This document shows, piece by piece, positions 18,060 through 26,509 of a stretch of 64,000 nt of DNA; the stretch's first letter is position 1; every line of letters begins with the position of its first letter. The translations under genes were made by a program, and so were the position numbers. The notes under the pieces are model-generated. The model had not been told where the DNA came from. It was given only the letters and a program-made list of their open reading frames with translations, and made no database searches. Origin of the DNA: RGIG3701 sp030530205 (GTDB lineage Bacteria; Planctomycetota; Planctomycetia; Pirellulales; Thermoguttaceae); NCBI GenBank assembly GCA_030530205.1, contig JAUMVK010000009.1, forward strand, positions 1-64,000. Direction: 5' to 3'.

Positions 18060-18890
18060 TTATTTCGCGAAAAGGCCATATTTAACGATACACCAGATCG
18101 CTTTGCAGCCGTCACGCCAGCCGATTTTCTTGCCCTCGGCATAGGACCGCCCCTCGTAGCTGATGGCGATCTCGTAAACCCGCAGTTTGGCACGGGCGAT
18201 GTACGTCGTCACCTCCGGCTCAAAACCGAACCGGTTCTGTTGCAGTTTCGGGAGGATCTCTTCCAGGCACTCACGTCGGAAGACTTTGTAGCACGTTTCC
18301 ATATCGGTCAGGCGCAAGTTCGTGAAGCAGTTCGAGAGAAACGTCAGGAATTTGTTCCCCATCGTGTGCCAGAAATACACAACGCGGTGCAGGTCGCTCT
18401 GGATGTAACGGCTTCCATAGACGACGTCCGCTTTCCCTTCCAGGATCGGCTTGACGAGCTTCGGGTATTCGTTCGGGTCGTACTCGAGATCGGCATCCTG
18501 AATGATGACCACGTCTCCTTTGACTTCCGCAAAACCGGTACGCAGCGCGGCGCCTTTTCCCTGATTTTTTTCATGGAAAAAGACCCTGACGGAGTTCATC
18601 TCGTTCCCCTCATAAGAGGCGCGGATCTCCTCGAGCGACTGGCGCGTATTATCCCTGCTGCAATCGTCGATCAGCAGGATCTCCTTCCGAATCGGTACGT
18701 TGGCGACCAGATCCACGATTTCGAAAATGGTTTTTTCTTCATTGTAAACCGGAATGACGACGCTTAAAAGAAAATCATCAGGAATTTCGAAGAGTCCCAA
18801 TTCCTTCACCGTTGTTTCTCCGAGCAGCGCACAAATGGACTGATACCACCCGTGGGAAAAAATCGGATGAGAATTTAAGGCCTCATTCAT
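18060..18890 (-). CDS. GT2-family glycosyltransferase (dolichol-phosphate mannose synthase-like)
   Basis: This is a 276-aa protein. A GT-A fold begins at LSVVIPVYNEEKTI; a nucleotide-sugar-binding IQDADLEYDPNEYPKL contains the DxD motif, followed by VVYGSRYI and METCYKVFRREC. It lacks membrane helices, as in soluble DPM1-like enzymes that charge polyprenyl phosphate with a sugar at the membrane face. The ATG at 18890 (MNEALNS) is preferred over 18908 because GGAG lies 7 bp upstream of it. The divergent neighbour is a GT-C-like membrane protein, so the two may act together in lipid-linked sugar transfer; this is inference. Confidence 0.9.
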   Translation of the reverse strand: MNEALNSHPIFSHGWYQSICALLGETTVKELGLFEIPDDFLLSVVIPVYNEEKTIFEIVDLVANVPIRKEILLIDDCSRDNTRQSLEEIRASYEGNEMNSVRVFFHEKNQGKGAALRTGFAEVKGDVVIIQDADLEYDPNEYPKLVKPILEGKADVVYGSRYIQSDLHRVVYFWHTMGNKFLTFLSNCFTNLRLTDMETCYKVFRRECLEEILPKLQQNRFGFEPEVTTYIARAKLRVYEIAISYEGRSYAEGKKIGWRDGCKAIWCIVKYGLFAK

Positions 18891-19012
18891 AATAAACTCC
18901 GTGAACACATTGACTCAAATGAATAATCAGCAGTCTCTTTTTAATCGGTCATTCCCCTAAAATTCTTTAAATTGTGATTCAAAAGCTGCAAGGATTTACG
19001 GAGTCAAAGGGC

Positions 19013-19040
19013 TTGCCTTTTTTGAGGACTGGTGTATAAT
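19013..19040 (+). promoter_or_regulatory. Promoter for the GT-C-like membrane protein
   Basis: TTGCCT (19013-19018) and a perfect -10 TATAAT (19035-19040) are 16 bp apart, about 55 bp upstream of the ATG at 19095. Confidence 0.6.
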
Positions 19041-19094
19041 ATAAACTACGAATCATTAAGTTGGTTACTTTACTACTAACCAAAAATTTGTCCT

Positions 19095-20432
19095 ATGAAT
19101 TCCTCCCCTTTTTACCGTTTCGTTTTTTACCTGAGTGTGTGTTTGTACCTCCTTTTTTTCGCGGGGTGGTTCTTTGCCATTGGCCGGGGGAATCCCGAGT
19201 ATTTGAGGGATTTTCACGCCGCGGTGAACCCTGACGCGCAGACCTACGTCCAGCTCGGCGAGAACATCTGGCGGGAGGGGGTGTACTCAAGGAATCCGAA
19301 CCCGCCGTTTCGGCCCGATTTCAAGTGGACGCCGGTCTTTCCCGTTCTGGCCGGAACCGCGTCGTGCTGCGGGGGAGTGGGGTCCATATTGGCCCTGAAT
19401 GTCGTTTTGACGCTCGCCTCGGCGGGGCTGCTCGCCCGGTTGGTCTGGTTTTACACGCGGTCGTACTGGTCTGCGTTTCTCGTTTTCCTCTGCCTTCTGC
19501 TCGACCCGCTCGTTTGGTCTCTGAACCTCCAGGCTATGTCGGACGTTACGTTCCTGTTTTTCCTGAGTCTCGGCGCTTTCTGGACGTTTCCGGCCCTTTT
19601 CCCGACCGAGTCGTCCTGTGAGCCGAAAAAGCCGAAACTTTCCGCGTTTGCCGGGGGCCTGGCCTTTGCTCTGGCGATTCTGACGCGACCGACGGGGCTT
19701 TACGTGCCGGTCGTGCTTCTGCTGGCCGCGCTGGGTGGGTGGCTTTTCCGGCAAAAACCGAGCTGGGGCGCCGTGGGGGTGATGCTCGTCGGGGCCGCGC
19801 TCCCCGTGGCGGGTTGGATGGCGAGAAACGCGGCGGTTTTCGGGAAGTTCGCCCTCTCCGGGAACCAGAACATCGTGATGGTCTATTACACCGGCGGCGG
19901 CGCGTGGCAGATGGCCGAAGGGGGGACACTCGACGAGGCCCAGAAGCGGATCGAGGAGGAATTTCACCTTCCGCCGTGCGTCGTGTGCCATAATCCGGAG
20001 GCGTTCGGCGCGGACCCGGCCGAAATCGATTCTCGGCTGGCGGCGGCGAAGCGGAAGGTTCTGCTGCGCTACCCGAAAGCCCTTGTTCTTTCGTCGGGGA
20101 TCGGAGTGGTCAAGTCGCTGGCGGCGCACGAAACGCGGACGCTTGAGGAAATCACGCACTGCTCGGGGCTTCGGCCGATCTTTGTCTGGTCGCTGGTTTT
20201 TCAGGGAGCCTTGCTTCTGCTCGCTGCGGCTTTCGTGCTTTTCAGAGTTCCGACGCTTTGGCGTTTCGCAAGGCAAAATCCCGCGTTCACGCTTGCGGTC
20301 CTCGGCGTGGCGGCGTATTTCCTCCTCACGATGATGCTTTCGGGCATGGACTGCTGCGCGCGCTACCGCCTCCCGCTTATGCCGGTCGTTTACATTCTGG
20401 GCGTGTGCGGTTTAATAAAAAGCCACGCCTGA
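19095..20432 (+). CDS. Polytopic membrane protein, GT-C (PMT/ArnT-like) glycosyltransferase candidate
   Basis: This is a 445-aa protein with about nine to ten hydrophobic segments. A first extracytoplasmic loop contains acidic and aromatic residues (FHAAVNPDAQTYVQLGENIW), as in PMT/GT39-type enzymes, and later there is LTRPTGLYVPVVLLLAAL, a frequent feature of that superfamily. A soluble loop of about 90 residues (GGGAWQMAEGGTLDEAQ to HETRTLEE) precedes the last helices. It probably transfers a sugar from a lipid carrier on the periplasmic side; neither acceptor nor sugar is known. No Shine-Dalgarno is evident before ATG 19095. The strand below carries the GT2 gene divergently. Confidence 0.7.
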   Translation: MNSSPFYRFVFYLSVCLYLLFFAGWFFAIGRGNPEYLRDFHAAVNPDAQTYVQLGENIWREGVYSRNPNPPFRPDFKWTPVFPVLAGTASCCGGVGSILALNVVLTLASAGLLARLVWFYTRSYWSAFLVFLCLLLDPLVWSLNLQAMSDVTFLFFLSLGAFWTFPALFPTESSCEPKKPKLSAFAGGLAFALAILTRPTGLYVPVVLLLAALGGWLFRQKPSWGAVGVMLVGAALPVAGWMARNAAVFGKFALSGNQNIVMVYYTGGGAWQMAEGGTLDEAQKRIEEEFHLPPCVVCHNPEAFGADPAEIDSRLAAAKRKVLLRYPKALVLSSGIGVVKSLAAHETRTLEEITHCSGLRPIFVWSLVFQGALLLLAAAFVLFRVPTLWRFARQNPAFTLAVLGVAAYFLLTMMLSGMDCCARYRLPLMPVVYILGVCGLIKSHA

Positions 20433-20480
20433 AAAAATTATCATTCGTTTTTCATTTTCCATTAGTCGTTTTTAACCGCT

Positions 20481-22064
20481 ATGCCAAAAAAATACATTAT
20501 GGCCCTGGATGCCGGCACGACCTCGAACCGGGCGATCATTTTTGACGAAAAATCTCAAATCGTGGCCCTTTCCCAAAGGGAATTCACTCAAATCTTCCCC
20601 GAGCCGGGGTGGGTGGAACACGACGCGGAGGAAATCTGGGCGGGGATTTGCGCCGTCATGCGTGATGCGCTGAAACAAAGCGGCCTTTCCGCCTCCGACC
20701 TTTCCGCCATCGGGATCACCAACCAACGCGAAACGACGGTCCTCTGGAACCGAACGACCGGGCGACCGGTGTACCACGCCATCGTGTGGCAGTCGCGCCA
20801 GACCACGCCGATTTCCGAGTCCCTGAAAAAACGCGGCCTTTCCGACGAGTTCCGCCGCAAGACCGGCCTCCCGATCGACGCGTACTTTTCCGGGACGAAA
20901 ATCGCCTGGATCCTGGAGCATGTGCCCGGGACCCGGGAGCTGGCCGAGGCGGGCGACCTGCTTTTCGGGACGATCGATTCGTGGCTCATCTGGAAGCTCA
21001 CCGGAGGAAAAGTCCACGTCACGGATTTCTCGAACGCTTCAAGGACGCTGATTTTTAATATTCATGAGCTGAAATGGGACGCGGAACTGCTCGGGCATTT
21101 GAACATTCCAGCGTCGATCCTCCCGGAAGTCCGTCCCTCTTCATGCGTTTATGGCGAGACGGACCCCGCGATCCTCGGCGCTCCCGTCCCGGTTTCCGGC
21201 GCGGCGGGCGACCAGCAGGCGGCCCTTTTCGGCCAGAACTGCTTCGAGCCGGGAATGGCCAAGAACACGTACGGGACCGGCTGCTTCCTCCTGATGAACA
21301 CCGGGACGAAAATCGTAGAATCCCGCCACGGCCTCGCCACGACGATCGCGTGGGGCCTTTGCGGGGACGATTCTTGCGGGGACGACGCTTCCAGCGTCGT
21401 TTCAAAAACCAGCCTCTGCGGGGACGACGCTTCCAGCGTCGTTAAAAAAGTCAAAGTAGAGTACGCTCTTGAAGGTTCCGTTTTCGTGGCGGGTTCCGCC
21501 GTTCAGTGGCTTCGCGATTCCCTGCGGACGATCGATTCGGCACCCGAGTCGGAGTGGGCCGCGAAGAAGGTCGAGGACTCGGGCGGAGTTTATTTCGTCC
21601 CGGCGTTTACGGGCCTTGGCGCGCCGTACTGGGACGAAAGCGCGCGGGGAATGATCATCGGCCTGACCCGAGGAACGACCAAAGAGCACCTGGTCCGCGC
21701 GACTCTGGAATCGCTCGCCTATCAGACGAAGGACGTTTTAGGCGCGATCGAAGCGGATTCTGGAATTCATCTGGCGGCTCTGAACGTGGACGGCGGCGCG
21801 GCGGCGAACAATTTGCTCATGCAGTTTCAGGCCGACGTTCTGGGCGTTCCGGTGGACCGTTCCGCCACGCTCGAAACCACGGCTCTGGGCGCAGCGTACC
21901 TCGCGGGGCTGGCGGTTGGAGTCTGGAAAAACCGGGACGAACTGCGTCACGTCCGCAAGTCCGACGCGCTCTTCACGCCCAAAATGGATCCCGACCGGGC
22001 GTCTGCCCTTTACCGTGGCTGGTGCCGTGCCGTGAAACACGCGATGAACTGGATCGAGGATTAA
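20481..22064 (+). CDS. glpK: Glycerol kinase with a repeat-derived insertion
   Basis: This is a 527-aa FGGY-family kinase, about 30 residues longer than typical GlpK (near 500). It phosphorylates glycerol to sn-glycerol 3-phosphate in the cytoplasm. Visible motifs are MALDAGTTSNRAIIFD, TNQRETTVLW, GDQQAALFGQ, the FGGY-type signature VDGGAAANNLLMQFQADVLG and ETTALGAAYLAG. Between TTIAWG and VEYALEGSVFVAGSAVQWLRD, where homologues have only a few residues, lies an extra stretch at about 293-323. It contains CGDDASSVV twice and is encoded by two copies of the palindromic repeat. The frame is intact, so the protein is probably functional with an enlarged loop. No glycerol facilitator or dehydrogenase gene is nearby. 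Confidence 0.95.
   Translation: MPKKYIMALDAGTTSNRAIIFDEKSQIVALSQREFTQIFPEPGWVEHDAEEIWAGICAVMRDALKQSGLSASDLSAIGITNQRETTVLWNRTTGRPVYHAIVWQSRQTTPISESLKKRGLSDEFRRKTGLPIDAYFSGTKIAWILEHVPGTRELAEAGDLLFGTIDSWLIWKLTGGKVHVTDFSNASRTLIFNIHELKWDAELLGHLNIPASILPEVRPSSCVYGETDPAILGAPVPVSGAAGDQQAALFGQNCFEPGMAKNTYGTGCFLLMNTGTKIVESRHGLATTIAWGLCGDDSCGDDASSVVSKTSLCGDDASSVVKKVKVEYALEGSVFVAGSAVQWLRDSLRTIDSAPESEWAAKKVEDSGGVYFVPAFTGLGAPYWDESARGMIIGLTRGTTKEHLVRATLESLAYQTKDVLGAIEADSGIHLAALNVDGGAAANNLLMQFQADVLGVPVDRSATLETTALGAAYLAGLAVGVWKNRDELRHVRKSDALFTPKMDPDRASALYRGWCRAVKHAMNWIED
21378..21442 (+). repeat. Two in-frame copies of the ACGACGCTTCCAGCGTCGT palindrome in glpK
   Basis: Identical 23-bp copies occupy 21378-21400 and 21420-21442: GGGG followed by an 8-bp stem, a TCC loop and the complementary stem. 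A truncated left end (TTGCGGGGACGA, 21359-21370) precedes them. Both are read as GDDASSVV. The arrangement suggests repeated insertion or local duplication. Confidence 0.95.
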
Positions 22065-22087
22065 TTCATAAAAAATTGGAGAAAATC

Positions 22088-23167
22088 ATGAAGAAAACCG
22101 CTTTCACTTTTGTAATTCTTTGCGCTTTGCTTGCCCTTCAGGTCAAAGCGCAGGAGCCGCCTCAGGAAGTTCCTTCCCTGAAGGCCCATTTTCAGGGAAA
22201 ATTCGAAATCGGCGCGGCCGTGAATCCCTTTCAGCTTCGCGGCGAGACGGGCGAGTTCATCGCGCGGCACTACAGCGCGCTGACGGCCGAAAACTGCATG
22301 AAGCCGGAAGCCCTCTGGCGGCCCGACGGGACGTTCCACTTCGAACAGGCGGACACGCTCGTGCGTTTCGCAAGGGAAAACGGTCTGAAGCTACGCGGCC
22401 ATACGCTCGTCTGGCACTCGCAAACTCCCCGGGCGTTTTTCCAGGACGAGGCCGGGAATCCTCTCGAAAAAGAAGCTCTATACGCGCGGATGGAAGAGTA
22501 CATGACGGCCGTGATGAACCATTTCGGTGACGACGTCTGGTGCTGGGACGTGGTGAACGAAGCGCTCGCCGACTGGGGCGACGACATGTACCGGAAGAAA
22601 AGCCCCTGGTACGAGATTTGTGGCGAGGATTTTATCGCCCAGGCGTTCCGTACCGCCAGGAAAATCGCGCCCAACGCCCTGCTTATTTACAATGATTACG
22701 GTCTGATCAACCCTGAAAAACGCGAAAAGGCCGTGAAGATGCTCAAATGGCTGAAAGAACAAAACGTTCCGATCGACGGCGTGGGAATGCAAGGACACTG
22801 GAATATGTACACATTCCACCCGGAAGAACTGCAGAAGTCGATCGACGCTTTCACCGAGTTGGGGCTTCAAGTTCAGATCACTGAGATGGATCTTTCTGTT
22901 TACCCGCCTCGATTTGACCGGAGCAAACCGGCCGAAAAGCTGGAATATACGCAGGAGATCAGCGACCTGCAGACCGAAAAGTACGCGCAGATCTTCGAGG
23001 TTTTGAACCGGAACGCCGACAAAATCTCGTGCGTCACGTTTTGGGGCATTTCGGACCGTTTCACCTGGCTGAACGGTTACCCCCAGCGCGGACGCACGGA
23101 CCACCCGTTCCTTTTTGACCGGGACGGAAACCCGAAGCCCGCGTTTTATCGGGTTTTGGGCGAGTGA
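22088..23167 (+). CDS. Secreted GH10 endo-beta-1,4-xylanase
   Basis: This is a 359-aa protein with a signal peptide (MKKTAFTFVILCALLALQVKA). The GH10 (beta/alpha)8 barrel is complete: GRGHTLVWH-like LRGHTLVWHSQTP, acid/base E158 in WDVVNEAL, and nucleophile E266 in QITEMDLSV, with CVTFWGISDRFTWL near the end. It hydrolyses internal xylan bonds outside the cytoplasm. No carbohydrate-binding module is attached. A longer in-frame ORF runs back into glpK, but ATG 22088 has GGAG 6 bp upstream and begins the signal peptide. It lies 23 bp after glpK and may be cotranscribed. A palindromic GC-rich element follows the stop. Confidence 0.95.
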   Translation: MKKTAFTFVILCALLALQVKAQEPPQEVPSLKAHFQGKFEIGAAVNPFQLRGETGEFIARHYSALTAENCMKPEALWRPDGTFHFEQADTLVRFARENGLKLRGHTLVWHSQTPRAFFQDEAGNPLEKEALYARMEEYMTAVMNHFGDDVWCWDVVNEALADWGDDMYRKKSPWYEICGEDFIAQAFRTARKIAPNALLIYNDYGLINPEKREKAVKMLKWLKEQNVPIDGVGMQGHWNMYTFHPEELQKSIDAFTELGLQVQITEMDLSVYPPRFDRSKPAEKLEYTQEISDLQTEKYAQIFEVLNRNADKISCVTFWGISDRFTWLNGYPQRGRTDHPFLFDRDGNPKPAFYRVLGE

Positions 23168-23173
23168 TTCGAA

Positions 23174-23209
23174 GATCCGGAAGGCCGGCGTCCTCGCCGG
23201 TCAAGTTAA
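23174..23209. repeat. GC-rich palindromic intergenic unit (copy 1)
   Basis: The unit starts GATCCGGAAGGCCGGCG, continues TCCTCGCCGGTCAAGTTAA and contains a CCGGCG-TCCT-CGCCGG hairpin. It fills the gap between the convergent xylanase and HzsA-like genes and may end transcripts from both sides. The same unit occurs twice more at 39119-39220. Confidence 0.85.
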
Positions 23210-23215
23210 AAGAGG

Positions 23216-26200
23216 TCATTCTTTCAAATACTCGATCTCCTGCCGCGCGAACGCGTCCCGTTTATCGAGGAAGTACTGGAACTCCTTCTTTTCCTCCGGA
23301 GTCCACGTGTTCGACTGGGAGTGCGTGCCGCAGTACGGGACGTTCAGGTCGATCCAGCACGCGACCGCGTGTTTTTCCTCGTCAGAAACCTGCACGCCGT
23401 AGTGGCTCGGCTCCAGGAATTTCATCAGCGGGCTTTTACTTGAGCCGTAGAAGTACGGCGGGATCATCTCGGAACGTGCCCGGGCGTTGAGCCAGTTCAG
23501 GTACGGGTTTCCGACATCCTCGCCCCAGCAGGTCAGAGCGCAGTATGACTGGGCGAAGAGTTTTTTGTAGTCGTAGCCGTAAGTCTGGCGAACTTTCCCC
23601 TTGGGGTCGAGCAGTTCGCTCGTGAGGCTGAGCTTCGACCGCCGCAACGGATCCGGATCGTTCACGTTTCCGCGATGGCACGTGACGCAATGCCGGTCCC
23701 AGATCGGCTGCACGTCGTCCATATAGTTGAAACCGTCAGCGCGGGCGTTCGGGTCGAGTGAGTACGAAGCGTTCACCCCCAGGTAATTCTCCACCGAGTC
23801 CAGGCCGTTCTGGGTCTGGAGCCGGACCATCAGCGGATGCTCTTTTCCGAACGGGCCGCGCGGCATCTGGATCGGCTTGCGCATCGCGATCGTAGCCTTG
23901 CGCTGGTCGGTCGTCAGCGCGTCGTTTTTGTTCTCGTGGCAGCCGAGGCACGCGAGCCGTTCGCCCCCCTGGAGCGTGGACCAGCTGCGCATCGTCTGCA
24001 CGATGTACCCGCGTTCGTCGAGGAGCTGGAAGAAGACCGGCTGACGCACCGGGACGAAGAAGCAGGCGCTTCCGTCTTCCTCCACGTCCACTTCACCGAG
24101 CACGTGTTTAACGTCCCAACTTCCGTTCAGGAGCGAAATGGCGGTCTGGCTCGGCCCCTGACCCGCTTCGCCCGCATTATTCCCCTGGCCCATTTTTGCG
24201 TGACGGTACGCCATTGCACAGACGCGCAGACGCTTCACCGTCCCTTGCGGAATGCCCTTCAGACCCGGGCCGATGTAAACGTTCTGAATGTAGTACGTCC
24301 CGAAATTCTGTGTGTAGTCGCAGTTTTTCGCGATCGCCGGAGCGCGGAACGCCGGCGTGACAGGTGTCAGGTTCAGGCACGGGTTTTTCCAGTCAAATGC
24401 GAGCAATTCCCGCTCGCCGTCCGCCGTCATGAAGTACGCGCCGAATGGGACGCTGTACGGCCCTTTGAGCCTCAGCCAGCCTTCCGGGTGGAAACTGCAC
24501 AGGTAGTGCGTCTCGTCGAACGCGTATGGCGAGTGGTACTGCGGGCCGGACTGGCCGAAAAAGTCCCATTCCCAGTGCGTGAACAGACTGCCGGGCTTCC
24601 AGACGTACGACTCCTGCCGGCCCGCGCAGGGTTTCATCGGTGCGGAGAACTGCGGCGGAAATTCCAGCGGCGACGCGCCCGCCACGTACTCGATCCCCAC
24701 GCCGTGCTGAGTCCCCTTCGTGCGGTCGATCAGCGCCAGCTTCCCGCGATTGTGCGTATGGTGGCCCGAAATGACCGCCAGCACTTTCGACGTTCCCGGC
24801 ACGCCGCACGGCTGGATCATGTTGCACGGGTACACGCTCCCGCCGCCGTAGTATTCCATCTGCGACGTTCCGTCCGGGTTCATCGTCATGAGCAGGTGCG
24901 GGTAGTACGCGTTCCGGTCGTTATACTCCCACCGGCAGAACACGATCTTCCCGTCCGGCATCACTTTCGGCGAGTCGGTCTTGAGCTGGTCGAACGTCAG
25001 CCGCACGATGTGAGAGCCGTCCGGATCGCAGGAATAAAGGTCCCAGTTCTGCCGCGGCCAGCAGTCGTTGATCTGCACGCACCGCGTCGCGGCGAAAATG
25101 ATTTTCCCCTCCGGCGTGAAAACCGGGTAGCGGTGGCCGTTCGGGTAAACCGTTCCATTCGCTTTGAGCGGAAAAGTGATCTGGCGGATTGAGGGGACGA
25201 CACTGGAAACATCGTTTCCAGAATCATTTCCCTCGGAAGATTTTGACGACGCTGGAAGCGTCGTCCCCGTATTCGGCAATTCCATCGTGTAAATGTACAG
25301 ATTGTCGTCGGTAAAGTTTTTCCTCATCGCGAAGACCACGGTTTTTCCATCGTCCGAAACGCTTGCGTCGCAAATCATCCCTTCCGGCTGCTCGAGCAGG
25401 ACCTCGTGCGTGAGCGAAAGATCTTCATTGATCGTGATCCGGCAGAGCTGCGCGCCGTTCGAGTGGATCGGTTTCAGGTCCCAGAACTGCTCGTCCGTGA
25501 CGTCGAAATCCACCTCGTCCTCGCTGTGCTCGTTCCCGCCGAGGAAGTGCTTGGTGTAAATGAACTGGGTCGATCTTTCGCGCAGCCAGGCCAGACGAAC
25601 GAGCCGGCGCGCGGCGCAGACCTCAAAGTAAAGCGCCTTCCAGCGAGGATCCGCCCCGGGGACCTTTTCGGAGATCAACGTCCGGAGAGTTTCCTGGAAT
25701 CGGGCCGAATCGGAAGTCGCGCCCAACTCGCGGAGGGCCTTTTCGACCATCGCGCGCTCGGCGTCCGCATTTTCCCGCGAGACGAAAACGTCCGAAACGT
25801 CCAGCCCGTGGTCCTGGTAGAGCCAATCGCGCTCCATGCGCCACTTGGGAAACGCGACGTCCGGCGGATTATTGCCCGTGCAGTCCTCGGGGATCGCGTC
25901 AAAGGCCCGGACCTCGGCGATCCGGGTCTCCCAGCGGCTCCCGTCGCCGTAGAACGGGTACGGCGTTTTCGCCAGGATCCCCTTCCAGATCCCGCCGGAC
26001 CACCAGAATTTGTAGTCCTTCCCGTACGAGTCGTTCACCTGGACCTTCAAAAACCGGGCCGGCGTCTTTTCCCATTTCACGAAAGAGCTCAACCCGGAAA
26101 AGAGGCTGGGGAGCGCGTAATTCTCGACGATCGGACGGAGGTCCGTCTCGCCGTGCGCGTCGCCGCAGGAGTAAACCGAAACGTTTTCCGGAAGGGCGAG

Positions 26201-26509
26201 GATCCAGTTATTGGCCGAAACGAAACGCAGGCCGCACACTTCGCGGGTTTCGCCCAGATCGAGCACGAACGAGCAAGTCACCGGTGCAGAACCTTTCGGC
26301 GGGACGGTCGAGTCCTTCGTCCCCGTCCGCGTATCGTCGAGCAGATCGGCGTAAGTTGCGAGATTTCCGTCTGCCATTTTTTCGATGGACGTTTCCTCGG
26401 ACGCGCACTCGCAGGGCGTCCAGATCGAGGCTGGCCTGAACTCGGAGGCGGAAAGTGAAAACGAAAAGCTCAAAAGACAAAAAACAAAAAAGAGACTATG
26501 TTTAATCAT
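23216..26509 (-). other. Internal module: HzsA-related secreted protein with two CxxCH sites, possible separate gene
   Basis: If translation starts at the internal ATG 26509, a 1097-aa protein with a good Sec signal peptide results. GGTGAATCCC just upstream resembles the ribosome-binding context of other genes here. The family is the planctomycetal HzsA-related group (middle domain of the hydrazine synthase alpha subunit). That does not imply anammox: no other hydrazine synthase subunit is present. The separation from the polyferredoxin depends on a six-base A run at 26550-26555 (T6 in the coding strand): with one base fewer, the upstream frame would stop at TAG exactly there. Confidence 0.6.

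Noticed and set aside
21378..21442. glpK as a pseudogene
   Set aside because: The repeat insertion keeps the frame, and all kinase motifs on both sides are intact.
21506..22087. Extended N-terminus for the xylanase reading back into glpK
   Set aside because: The upstream frame is an out-of-frame shadow of glpK; ATG 22088 has a ribosome binding site and starts a signal peptide.
23837..25192. A 451-codon plus-strand ORF opposite the HzsA-like module
   Set aside because: It is an antisense artefact of high GC; the minus strand holds CxxCH motifs and propeller repeats.
23216..26509. Evidence for anammox (hydrazine synthase)
   Set aside because: HzsA-related proteins are widespread in non-anammox Planctomycetes and no HzsB/C or hydrazine dehydrogenase is present.
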